Shown here: one piece after another, positions 7,339-13,974 of the stretch | Numbering within the stretch: the first letter of the stretch is position 1 | How the letters are laid out: every line of letters starts with the position of its first letter | Translations under genes and position numbers: made by a program | Origin: an uncultured Allobaculum sp. | GTDB taxonomy: Bacteria > Bacillota_I > Bacilli_A > Erysipelotrichales > Erysipelotrichaceae | Direction of reading: 5' to 3' | Assembly: GCA_910577085.1 (NCBI GenBank) | Contig: CAJTLE010000076.1 | Span: forward strand, 1 to 14,426 | Length of the DNA stretch: 14,426 nt | Notes under the pieces: model-generated | Database searches by the model: none | What the model saw: only the letters and a program-made list of their open reading frames with translations | What the model was told of the DNA's origin: nothing

Positions 7339-7353
7339 GAAAATATCATTTTC
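7339..7353. promoter_or_regulatory. candidate operator upstream of the FucO-type gene
   Basis: GAAAAT-ATC-ATTTTC is a perfect 6+6 inverted repeat with a three-base centre, preceded by the palindrome GAATATTC (7331-7338). It lies about 115 bases upstream of the ATG, near where a promoter would be. It does not match the Rex or cre consensus that I know. Confidence 0.3.
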
Positions 7354-7530
7354 TAAGTTCTAGACTGTCATTTTTGCAGGAATAAGCAGAAAAAACATCA
7401 GATTCAGATTGGATAGAAAAACTTGGCCAGAAAGGTCAACAGGCTCTTTGCCAAAGAAAGCAGGGAACAAAATTGCATGACTGTACATTTCCACCGGAAG
7501 AATTCACATGCACATCAGAGCCTTGCTTTG

Positions 7531-7557
7531 CTTTGCAAAAGACCTCTTTGCAAAAGA
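7531..7557. repeat. direct repeat CTTTGCAAAAGA
   Basis: Identical 12-base copies at 7531-7542 and 7546-7557, a 15-base period. A related CTTTGCCAAAGA occurs near 7446. They lie 250 bases upstream of the exporter genes. The function is unknown. Confidence 0.5.
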
Positions 7558-7804
7558 TTGGCGGTATCACGGTATATTGGAAGCGCAAGAATTTGAATGT
7601 CTGCCTAGACTTTGAATGGAAGATCTGACAGGAATCTGCCCGGAAAAATTAGTGCCCTGATTGATATTTGATTCGCTTTTAGGCACACGCTTACAGCCAG
7701 AAACCATTCATTTATGCGGCCCGGGAATTTCAAACCCTTATGCTAAGATATGGGTAATTGAAGATACTAATATAAACAGAAATGGATACGAGTGAGGTTG
7801 TTTT

Positions 7805-8647
7805 ATGGAAGAATCAACACTGCAGTCCAAAGCCATTCACCCTTCTGCTCCAAGTCACTCCGCAAAGAGCACGGTCAAGCAGGAAGATGCGGCTTTGCGA
7901 CTGTATCTGGATGAATGCTGCGGCGTCATCGCCTACACAGGAAAACTGCTGCTGGAGTGCGGTGGTGAAGTCGGGCGTGTTGAATATCTGATGGAGAAGA
8001 TCGGAAAGTCTTTTGACAAAATCGATCAGGTTACACCCTTTGCCATTCTGACCGGCATCATGGTGACCGTTTCAAGTGGCAGTCAGTTCGCCACAAAAAT
8101 CGTCCGGATTTATGGAATTTCAAATAATCTGTCAAGACTTCGAGAGATTAATGCCCTGGCCAACGATCTTTCCAAGCATCCGCAGACCCCCCTGACAGTT
8201 GCCAAAAGACTGGAAAAGATTGTCGAGACCCCAAAATATAAACCCTGGCAGACCGTTTTATTTGCTTCGATTGGAGCCGGCGGCTTTGGGTTCTTCTTTT
8301 ATGAAACCCTGCCAGGCATTGCCTGCGTCTTTTTAATTGGTGCGCTGGTGCAGCTGGTCGGCAACTGGTTTGATCGCTATCAGATCAACCGTTTCTTAAA
8401 GATCTTATGTGAAGCCTTTATTGCGACGATCGCCTGCAAGCTGGCGGCACTCTGGGTTGCGGGAACGCATTTTGATAAGATGCTGCTTTCCGTTTTGATG
8501 TTACTGGTTCCTGGAATGACGCTGACCAACTCTTTGCGTGATACCGTCTCGGGCAACTATGTTTCCGGTATGAGCCGGCTGACCGAAGCATTGCTTGTCG
8601 GGGTAAGCATTGCGATGGGTTCAGCGATCGCTCTGACCTTGTTGTAG
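7805..8647 (+). CDS. threonine/serine exporter family protein, large subunit (ThrE N-domain, YjjP-like)
   Basis: The 280-residue protein matches the ThrE (DUF1212) domain. A cytoplasmic N-terminal part contains ECGGEVGRVEYLMEKI (51-66), the family's G-A/G-E-x-x-R-V-E element, and the amphipathic GIMVTVS segment. Five membrane segments follow at about 148-165, 168-187, 200-220, 225-241 and 258-280. The hallmark LVPGMTLTNSLRDTVSGNY (234-252) joins the last two. In Corynebacterium ThrE one polypeptide exports threonine and serine; in E. coli the YjjP/YjjB pair exports succinate. The transported substrate here is therefore not decided. GAGG at 7794-7797 supports the start. It is followed after 11 bases by the partner subunit gene, so the two form an operon. 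Confidence 0.88.
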   Translation: MEESTLQSKAIHPSAPSHSAKSTVKQEDAALRLYLDECCGVIAYTGKLLLECGGEVGRVEYLMEKIGKSFDKIDQVTPFAILTGIMVTVSSGSQFATKIVRIYGISNNLSRLREINALANDLSKHPQTPLTVAKRLEKIVETPKYKPWQTVLFASIGAGGFGFFFYETLPGIACVFLIGALVQLVGNWFDRYQINRFLKILCEAFIATIACKLAALWVAGTHFDKMLLSVLMLLVPGMTLTNSLRDTVSGNYVSGMSRLTEALLVGVSIAMGSAIALTLL

Positions 8648-8653
8648 AGGTGA
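8646..8653 (+). promoter_or_regulatory. ribosome binding site of the second exporter gene
   Basis: AGAGGTGA overlaps the upstream TAG stop (8645-8647). It contains a GTG at 8650 that could be mistaken for a start, but as a strong Shine-Dalgarno it points to ATG 8659 five bases later. Stop and ribosome site overlap, which suggests translational coupling of the two subunits. Confidence 0.75.
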
Positions 8654-8658
8654 CGCGT

Positions 8659-9369
8659 ATGATGATGATCTTATTACAGGCGTTCTTTGGTGGGGCCTTA
8701 GCGGCCATTGGTTTTGGTGTTCTCTATAACATCACATCGAAAATGACGCTGTTTTTAGCTGGTGTAACTGGCGCGATTGGCTCGTTTGCTTATCAGCTTT
8801 GTATTGAACTGGGCATGACGGTCCTGTCTGCAAGTTTCTATGGTGCAGCCGGATTTACCCTGGCGGCCAGTCTGTTTTCCAAGCTGCGAGATGAACCAGA
8901 TACCATGTTCCTGGTTCCGGCTTTAATTCCACTGGTTCCTGGCGGAACGGTTTTCCAGATGATGACGGCTTTCCTGGAAGGGCGATTATATGTCGGACTG
9001 GGACGGTTCCTGGATGCCTTGGCCATTGCCGGCATGCTTGTCTTTGGCATGATGGTAGTCGGTGCAGTTTTGAAACTGATTGTTTTTCTCCAGCATGGTG
9101 CAACCCGGACCACAAAGAAGATTACGCGTGGAGCTGTCAATATCTGGCAGGGCGTTTCCGAAGACGATGGCGGCATGATTTCTATCATGGGTAATTTACC
9201 TTCCTCCCGTGTTAGAGGCCGCAGACTCAGACGCAAGAAATGGAAAAATGCCACACAGGCGAATCCATCCAGTTCCACCACTGCTCAGAGCAGTTCTGGA
9301 GTCTTGGCAAATTCGGATTCTTCAGACGTTAAGACAGATGAGAACCAGACACCGGATTCAAGGGCCTGA
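8659..9369 (+). CDS. threonine/serine exporter family protein, small subunit (ThrE_2, YjjB-like) with hydrophilic tail
   Basis: From ATG 8659 the product is 236 residues. Residues 1-145 form the ThrE_2 (DUF3815) membrane domain with about five hydrophobic segments. It contains the signature LVPALIPLVPGGTVFQMM (85-102), which corresponds to the PG motif of the partner's last helices. After residue 150 the protein turns hydrophilic: a basic patch RVRGRRLRRKKWK (184-196), then a Ser/Thr/Asn/Asp-rich stretch to the end, likely disordered and cytoplasmic. Family members usually stop near residue 150, so this tail of about 85 residues is unusual. Together with the upstream subunit it should form one inner-membrane efflux transporter. 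The last gene of the operon, it is followed by a terminator at 9469-9500. Confidence 0.85.
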   Translation: MMMILLQAFFGGALAAIGFGVLYNITSKMTLFLAGVTGAIGSFAYQLCIELGMTVLSASFYGAAGFTLAASLFSKLRDEPDTMFLVPALIPLVPGGTVFQMMTAFLEGRLYVGLGRFLDALAIAGMLVFGMMVVGAVLKLIVFLQHGATRTTKKITRGAVNIWQGVSEDDGGMISIMGNLPSSRVRGRRLRRKKWKNATQANPSSSTTAQSSSGVLANSDSSDVKTDENQTPDSRA

Positions 9370-9468
9370 ATCCAAAGATAAAATTCCAGAAATGGAAATC
9401 AAAAATCAAAGTTCAAAAACGGGATTCATTCAAAATCAATCCCAAAAGGAAATGAATCCTAAAATCAT

Positions 9469-9500
9469 GCTGATCTCTTCAATGGGGATCAGCTTTTTTT
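9469..9500 (+). terminator. terminator of the exporter operon
   Basis: GCTGATCTC (9469-9477) pairs with GGGATCAGC (9485-9493), including one G-T wobble, and is followed by seven T's. It lies 100 bases after the second exporter stop. Confidence 0.88.
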
Positions 9501-9583
9501 GCGCAATGAAAAACAGCCGGGTTGATCAGTTTTGTTTCTTTTGCCATCGCTTTGCGACAAAAAACACAATGATCGCATAAATC

Positions 9584-9601
9584 GATGAAAAATATTTCAT
9601 C
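9584..9601. promoter_or_regulatory. palindrome upstream of metY
   Basis: GATGAAA (9584-9590) and TTTCATC (9595-9601) are perfect 7-base arms around AATA. The site lies 93 bases before the metY ATG, next to an AT-rich tract with AAAATTTT twice (9610-9628). It could be an operator for a methionine or cysteine regulator; I cannot match it to a known site. Confidence 0.35.
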
Positions 9602-9693
9602 AGCGCGTCAAAATTTTGTAAAATTTTTCAGATTTGATAAACTTGGAACAATTCTCTTTGAAGAGGCTTTTGTAGAAAGAAGGGTTTTTGATC

Positions 9694-10989
9694 ATGAAGA
9701 CATATGGAAAAGGAACGCAGGCTGTCCAGGGCGGATATCGTCCAGGATCCGGAGAACCCCGTCAGGTTCCCATTGTTCAGTCCACGACATTTAAATACGA
9801 TACCGGCGAAGCGATGGGCCGGCTGTTCGATCTGGAAGATTCGGGCTATTTCTATACCCGTCTTCAGAACCCGACCAGTGATGCGGTCGCCGCAAAAATT
9901 GCCGAACTGGAAGGCGGAACAGCAGCCATGTTAACAAGCAGTGGTCAGGCCGCCAACCTGCTTGCGGTTTTCAATATTGCCAATGCGGGTGACCATGTGG
10001 TCAGTGCCTCGACAATTTACGGCGGCACGTACAACTTATTTGCGGTCACCATGAAAAAGATGGGAATTGACTTCACGTTTGTAGATCCCGATGCACCAGC
10101 CGAAGAAATTCAGGCGGCGATTCGTCCGAATACGAAAGCAATTTTTGGGGAAACCATTGCCAACCCGGCGCTGACTGTTCTCGATATTGAAAAATTTGCC
10201 AAAGTGGCTCACGACAATGGCATTCCGCTCATTGTTGACAATACCTTTGCCACTCCGATTAACTGCCGTCCATTTGAATGGGGTGCCGATATCGTTACCC
10301 ATTCCACAACCAAATATATGGATGGTCATGGCGCTGCCGTTGGTGGAGCGATTGTCGACAGCGGAAACTTTGACTGGATGGCGCATGCCGATAAATTCCC
10401 GGGTCTGACGACACCCGATGACAGTTATCATGGCATTACCTATGCCGAAAAATTTGGGAAAGAAGGAGCCTTCATTACCAAAGCAACGGCTCAGCTGATG
10501 CGTGATTTTGGCTGCACCCAGTCTCCTCAAAATGCGTTCTATCTCAATCTTGGCCTGGAATCTTTGCATGTCCGGATGCCGCGTCATGTTGAAAATGGTC
10601 AGGCGGTTGCTGAATTCCTGGCTGAAGATCCACGCGTATCCGAAGTCTTCTATTCGGGTCTGCCAGGGGATCGTTACTATGAACTGGGCCAGAAATATCT
10701 GCCCAATGGTGGATGCGGGGTTGTTTCCTTCCGTTTAAAAGGCGGCCGTAAGGCAGCCGAACAGTTCATGGGAGCCTTAAAACTGGCCGCTATTGAAACC
10801 CATGTTGCCGATGCACGAACGTGCACGCTGCATCCAGCCAGCACGACTCACCATCAGATGAGTGAAGAAGAACTGGTTGCGGCTGGTATTTATCCAGATC
10901 TGGTCCGTTTCTCCTGTGGTCTGGAAGATTCCAAAGATCTGATTGCGGATATTTCCCAGGCTCTCGATGCGATCGACGCCAACGCCTGA
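9694..10989 (+). CDS. metY: O-acetylhomoserine sulfhydrylase (PLP-dependent, Cys/Met family)
   Basis: From ATG 9694 the protein is 431 residues, the usual size for O-acetylhomoserine sulfhydrylase and longer than cystathionine gamma-synthase (about 380). Signatures run in order: VPIVQSTTFKYDT (25-37), YTRLQNPT (54-61), EGGTAAMLTSSGQAA (73-87), VDNTFATP (181-188) with the PLP-nitrogen Asp182, and HSTTKYMDGHG (203-213) with PLP Lys207. GGAIVDSGNFDW just after it is typical of the MetY branch. It joins sulfide to O-acetylhomoserine to give homocysteine. A TTG at 9688 is an alternative start, with an AAGAAGGG sequence closer to it, but family alignment favours MKTYGKGTQAVQGGY. The metA gene downstream supplies its substrate. 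Confidence 0.94.
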   Translation: MKTYGKGTQAVQGGYRPGSGEPRQVPIVQSTTFKYDTGEAMGRLFDLEDSGYFYTRLQNPTSDAVAAKIAELEGGTAAMLTSSGQAANLLAVFNIANAGDHVVSASTIYGGTYNLFAVTMKKMGIDFTFVDPDAPAEEIQAAIRPNTKAIFGETIANPALTVLDIEKFAKVAHDNGIPLIVDNTFATPINCRPFEWGADIVTHSTTKYMDGHGAAVGGAIVDSGNFDWMAHADKFPGLTTPDDSYHGITYAEKFGKEGAFITKATAQLMRDFGCTQSPQNAFYLNLGLESLHVRMPRHVENGQAVAEFLAEDPRVSEVFYSGLPGDRYYELGQKYLPNGGCGVVSFRLKGGRKAAEQFMGALKLAAIETHVADARTCTLHPASTTHHQMSEEELVAAGIYPDLVRFSCGLEDSKDLIADISQALDAIDANA

Positions 10990-11007
10990 TCCAATACAAA
11001 AAACGTC

Positions 11008-11035
11008 ACCCGTTCACTATGGACGGGTCTTTTTT
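11008..11035 (+). terminator. metY terminator
   Basis: ACCCGTTC (11008-11015) pairs with GGACGGGT (11021-11028), one wobble, followed by CTTTTTT. It sits 19 bases after the metY stop, so metA probably has its own promoter or depends on read-through. Confidence 0.85.
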
Positions 11036-11064
11036 ACAATGCTGTCTGCTGGCAAGATCTGATC

Positions 11065-11084
11065 AAAAAAGGGCATTGCTGCCC
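11065..11084 (-). terminator. hairpin with T-run on the minus strand, no gene assigned
   Basis: On the minus strand GGGCA (11084-11080) pairs with TGCCC (11075-11071) across a GCAA tetraloop, followed by TTTTTT. On the plus strand there is no T-run after it. No credible minus-strand coding gene ends here, so it would terminate an antisense or small RNA begun within the metA leader or metA, or it is fortuitous. Confidence 0.45.
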
Positions 11085-11131
11085 GAAACAATCTGGAAGA
11101 TCGACCGATCAGAATCAGAAAAGCCCTGAAC

Positions 11132-11208
11132 ACTGAATCTGAGATCAGAATCCGTAAAACTGAAAACAACTCTGGTCCGGAAAAAAACTGAATCAGAGAA
11201 AAACTGAA
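11132..11208. repeat. repeated ACTGAA words upstream of metA
   Basis: ACTGAA recurs four times with CTGAA beginning at 11133, 11160, 11188 and 11204 (spacings 27, 28 and 16). Two copies extend to CTGAATCNGAG. All lie within the 106 bases before the metA ATG. They could be regulator half-sites, or drift in an A-rich leader. Confidence 0.4.
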
Positions 11209-11238
11209 TACGTAAAAAGAAGAAAGGAAACTGCACCC

Positions 11239-12216
11239 ATGCCGATTAAAATTCCCGAACAATTACCTGCAACGCAGACGTTGATTGATGAGAATATCTT
11301 TGTCATGACAGAAAAACGGGCGCTCACGCAGGATATTCGCCCGCTGCATATTTTGCTGCTCAATCTGATGCCGACCAAAATCGAAACAGAAACCCAGATT
11401 GTCCGCCTGATTGGCAATACGCCCTTACAGATCGAACTCGATCTGCTCAAAATGGATACCCATACCTCCACTCATGTTTCCCAGGAACATATGGCCCATT
11501 TCTATACCACCTTTGATTCCATCAAAGACCAGTACTACGATGGCCTGATCATTACTGGAGCACCACTGGAACATCTCAGCTATGAAGAGGTCGAATACTG
11601 GCCGGAGCTTTGCCAGATTATGGACTGGTCTTTGACGCATGTTTATTCCACCCTCCATATCTGCTGGGGCGCGTTTGCGGGGCTTTACTATCATTACGGC
11701 ATTGACAAAAAGCCGCTGCCAGCCAAATTGTTTGGGGTTTTTAAACACCATGTTGAACGCAAGTCCTCCATTTTGTTTCGCGGGTTTGATGATACGTTCA
11801 TGGTTCCGCACTCCCGTCATATCACACTCGATCGCAAGGATGTCGAAGCAATCGATCAGCTGAAAATTCTGGCTTCTTCGCCCGAAGCGGGTCTGTATGC
11901 GATGTCCACGGAGGGCGGAAGGCAGATCTTTATTACCGGTCATTCTGAATACGATCAGCGCACACTGGAAAAAGAATACCTGCGTGATAAAAATGCCGGC
12001 CTGCCCATTGCGGTCCCCGAAAACTACTATCCAAATGACGATGATACCAAAGCCCCGGAAGTCTCATGGCGATCTTCCGCCAACCTTTTTTTTGCCAACT
12101 GGATCAACTACATCGTCTACCAGACGACCCCGTATATTCTGGAAGACATTGAAGTCGTCCGCGAGTTTTCTGACAAAGAACCATATGGCCGCTCCCATAC
12201 CAGAAAGAAGGATTAG
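11239..12216 (+). CDS. metAA: homoserine O-acetyltransferase (MetA family, acetyl-CoA type)
   Basis: The protein is 325 residues. Key residues fall at the canonical family numbers: catalytic Cys142 (STLHICWGAFAG), His235 and Glu237 (FITGHSEYD). Lys47 lies in NLMPTKIETE (42-51). Residue 111, in ITGAPLEHLSYEEV, is Glu; work on Bacillus cereus and other MetA enzymes showed that Glu here gives acetyl-CoA use and Gly gives succinyl-CoA use, so this is an O-acetyltransferase despite the old succinyltransferase name. It makes O-acetylhomoserine for the MetY encoded just upstream. AAAGGAAA sits about eight bases before the ATG. The C-terminal DKEPYGRSHTRKKD lies beyond the core fold. Own leader of 200 bases after the metY terminator. 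Confidence 0.95.
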   Translation: MPIKIPEQLPATQTLIDENIFVMTEKRALTQDIRPLHILLLNLMPTKIETETQIVRLIGNTPLQIELDLLKMDTHTSTHVSQEHMAHFYTTFDSIKDQYYDGLIITGAPLEHLSYEEVEYWPELCQIMDWSLTHVYSTLHICWGAFAGLYYHYGIDKKPLPAKLFGVFKHHVERKSSILFRGFDDTFMVPHSRHITLDRKDVEAIDQLKILASSPEAGLYAMSTEGGRQIFITGHSEYDQRTLEKEYLRDKNAGLPIAVPENYYPNDDDTKAPEVSWRSSANLFFANWINYIVYQTTPYILEDIEVVREFSDKEPYGRSHTRKKD

Positions 12217-12260
12217 AAATTCTCAGGAATTCTCAAAAGAGGCAAAACGTCCCAATTCAA

Positions 12261-12282
12261 AAGCCGCCCAGGCGGGCGGCTT
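12261..12282. terminator. strong GC hairpin between metA and the HAD gene
   Basis: AAGCCGCCC (12261-12269) and GGGCGGCTT (12274-12282) form a perfect 9-bp stem with loop AGGC. The minus strand continues with TTTTG, the plus strand only with TTCAAT. It probably terminates the minus-strand HAD gene and may also stop metA transcripts. Confidence 0.6.
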
Positions 12283-12355
12283 CAATGTTCATGGCAAATC
12301 ATCAGAAAGGCTTGGCGGAAATGAAGGGCCGAAAAGAGGGTCCGCACCCAGAGAT

Positions 12356-12382
12356 CTGATCAGAAACCAGAGCCCTGATCAG
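12356..12382. repeat. two copies of CTGATCAG
   Basis: The 8-base palindrome CTGATCAG occurs at 12356-12363 and 12375-12382, 19 bases apart, in the convergent gap between metA and the HAD gene. It might be a chance pair in a region rich in GATCAGA words. Confidence 0.35.
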
Positions 12383-12464
12383 AATAAGGAAAAAATTTCC
12401 ACCCGGAAAAGCACCAGAATTCCAAAATGATGAAACAGATTCGATGACCTGCAGATTCTGGAGT

Positions 12465-13268
12465 TTAAAGAACGTAGGTTTCGAGAACTTCAGCCACGGC
12501 GTCATGGTTATGATCGCGGCTGGTGATGACATCGCAAAGCGGGCGGACATCTTTGTAGACATTGGCTACGCCAACACCAAGCCCGGCTGCTTCAATCATG
12601 GTAGCGTCATTGAGATGGTCGCCAATGCCGATGGTTTCAGTCATGTCGATGCCGAGAATCTGGGCAAGCTGGCGCAGACCAGAGCCTTTATTGACGCCTT
12701 TCGGATTGAATTCTACATAGCGGTTGGAAGAAAAGGAGACTTCACACTGGTCACTTAAAGCGTGAATCCGGGCCGGAATCGGCTTGAGGGATTCAAAATC
12801 GCCGCTTTCAAAGAGTACCTTTAACACCGGCTGACCGGCTAACTGATCAATGTCTTCAAGATCTGTGTATTCCATACGGCCCTTTAAAAAGGTGATTTCA
12901 TCTGGATTAATGTTGGAAATATACACTCCATCGGGGGTATAGACGTGAACACACAGGCTCATCTGTTTCCCTGCATTGAACAGAGCTCGGGCCAGATCAA
13001 AATCCAGCGGCTGCATGGCCAGGACTTTATTGTCTTTATTTTCGGTGATCATGCCGCCGTTAAAGGAAATTGAGTACTCCCCAGGCTCATTCCAGGTGCC
13101 GACTTCTTTGAGGGTTCCCTGAATGGAGGACACCCCGCGGCCGGTCGAGCAGACAAACTTTGTGCCTTGTTTTTTCGCCTGCTGTATCGCTTCACGGGTT
13201 TTGAGGCCGACGTGTTTTTCACTCGTCAATAAGGTTTCGTCAAGATCGCTGACAACTAATTTGTACAT
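12465..13268 (-). CDS. Cof-type HAD-superfamily hydrolase (IIB)
   Basis: From ATG 13268, which has AGAGG eight bases upstream, the product is 267 residues, the normal size. A longer open frame to 13427 has no ribosome site and non-homologous sequence. HAD motifs are: I, D8-L-D10-E-T-L-L; II, CSTGRG (40-45) with Thr42; III, the lysine in NPKGVNKGSGL (188-198), Lys194 likely; IV, G216-D217-HLN-D221. Between II and III is the C2-type cap domain. Proteins like this dephosphorylate sugar phosphates, FMN or pyridoxal phosphate in the cytoplasm. The substrate cannot be told from sequence. GDHLND replaces the more common GDxxND with Asn or Ser in the third position, within family variation. It could be co-transcribed with the acetyltransferase remnant 174 bases upstream. 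Confidence 0.88.
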   Translation of the reverse strand: MYKLVVSDLDETLLTSEKHVGLKTREAIQQAKKQGTKFVCSTGRGVSSIQGTLKEVGTWNEPGEYSISFNGGMITENKDNKVLAMQPLDFDLARALFNAGKQMSLCVHVYTPDGVYISNINPDEITFLKGRMEYTDLEDIDQLAGQPVLKVLFESGDFESLKPIPARIHALSDQCEVSFSSNRYVEFNPKGVNKGSGLRQLAQILGIDMTETIGIGDHLNDATMIEAAGLGVGVANVYKDVRPLCDVITSRDHNHDAVAEVLETYVL

Positions 13269-13442
13269 AGAAATTTCCTCTTTTTTCTCTTTCTTTGACA
13301 GACTGATCGTACCATGAAAAGACCGGAATCTTGGTACAGATTTTGTTGAATCAGTACCGGAATTCCTTGTCTTTGAGCAGGCCCAAAAAAGAGTCAGAAA
13401 AGAAGAGCCAGCATACTGAATGTTCATGGACAGTTTGATCGG

Positions 13443-13793
13443 TCAGTCGATTGTTTTGATGACTCTGGCCGGCACGCCGCCAACAATCGTTTTTGGCGGA
13501 ACGTCTTTGGTCACCACAGCGCCAGCCGCAACCACCACCCAGTCTCCAATCGTTATGCCCGATAAGATCGTCGCATTGGAGCCAATCCAGACATGGTCAC
13601 CGATGGTAATCGGGGCATAGTGGTTTTTACGGTTCTGGGCAGGGTCCAGGTCATGGTTGATGGTAGCCAGAACAACGTTATGGCCGATCAGAGCACCGTT
13701 CCCAATCTTGATTCCGCCCTGGTCCTGAAAGTGGCAGCCGGAATTGATAAAGACATCCTGACCAAACTGGATGTTCTTTCCAAAGTCACAATG
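13443..13793 (-). pseudogene. 5'-truncated maltose/galactoside-type O-acetyltransferase (left-handed beta-helix)
   Basis: No start codon of a normal gene opens this frame, so it is easily missed. Read from 13793 down to the TGA at 13443-13445, it encodes 116 residues beginning HCDFGKNIQFG. The hexapeptide-repeat acyltransferase hallmarks are intact: DVFINSGCHFQDQGGIKIG, the catalytic-His segment ATINHDLDP, IGDHVWIGSNATILSGITIG, VVVAAGAVVTKDVPPKTIVG and the end GGVPARVIK. Full-length maltose, galactoside or nodulation-type acetyltransferases are about 180-210 residues, so the N-terminal 65-90 residues are missing. An in-frame stop (13794-13796) lies directly where similarity ends, and IS-like sequence begins there. 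The coding sequence is otherwise undamaged, which suggests a recent event. It is probably non-functional. Confidence 0.82.
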
Positions 13794-13814
13794 TCATTAA
13801 GTTAAGGTAATGTC
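13790..13814. repeat. short direct repeat at the acetyltransferase/IS junction
   Basis: AATGTC occurs at 13790-13795 and 13809-13814, framing ATTAAGTTAAGGT. It coincides with the point at which acetyltransferase similarity stops. It may mark the IS end or be coincidental; the far end of the element is outside the window. Confidence 0.3.
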
Positions 13815-13897
13815 CTTTAGCCTCGAAACCAACATGGGCGTGAAATATGAAAGGTAAGCAGTTAGCCATAAGAACTAAAAAACAAAAGAGCATGACG

Positions 13898-13934
13898 AAA
13901 AAGTGTAATTTCTAACTGTTTTTAAAAATCACAC
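13898..13934 (-). terminator. terminator of the transposase gene
   Basis: On the minus strand GTGTGATTTTTAA pairs with TTAGAAATTACAC (11 of 13 positions) around a six-base loop and is followed by TTTTT (plus A-run 13898-13902). It lies 40 bases after the transposase stop. Confidence 0.7.
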
Positions 13935-13974
13935 TAGTAAATTGTAGGTTTTCCGCTACTTTTTAGATCTTGAT

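Larger units (their letters stand above)
7225..7804. other. 580-base divergent intergenic region
   Basis: This gap separates the FucO-type gene (minus) from the exporter pair (plus) and must hold both promoters. Near the FucO side there is an inverted repeat at 7339-7353. The middle has two CTTTGCAAAAGA copies at 7531-7557. Close to the exporter, AT-rich TACTAATATAAA (7765-7776) could hold a -10, but no -35 fits well. I see no supported gene, RNA or riboswitch. Confidence 0.5.
9370..9693. other. intergenic region between exporter operon and metY
   Basis: About 324 bases. It holds the exporter terminator (9469-9500), two mutually exclusive weak hairpins just before it (GGATTCATT at 9422-9430 can pair with AATGAATCC at 9451-9459), a palindrome at 9584-9601 and an AAAATTTT-rich tract at 9610-9628. 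There is no S-box, T-box or other recognised methionine riboswitch upstream of metY. Confidence 0.55.

Noticed and set aside
9501..9693. SAM or T-box riboswitch upstream of metY
   Set aside because: None of the conserved S-box or T-box sequence words or the expected stem order is present.
10036..10587. 183-codon minus-strand frame inside metY
   Set aside because: It is a shadow of metY codon bias, with no independent start signal or recognisable domain.
13269..13427. 53-codon N-terminal extension of the HAD protein
   Set aside because: The ribosome site lies before ATG 13268, and the family N-terminus is M-Y-K-L-V-V-S-D-L-D.
13420..13805. two short plus-strand frames (13420-13620 and 13593-13805)
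   Set aside because: They are antisense to the acetyltransferase remnant, whose protein sequence is unmistakable.
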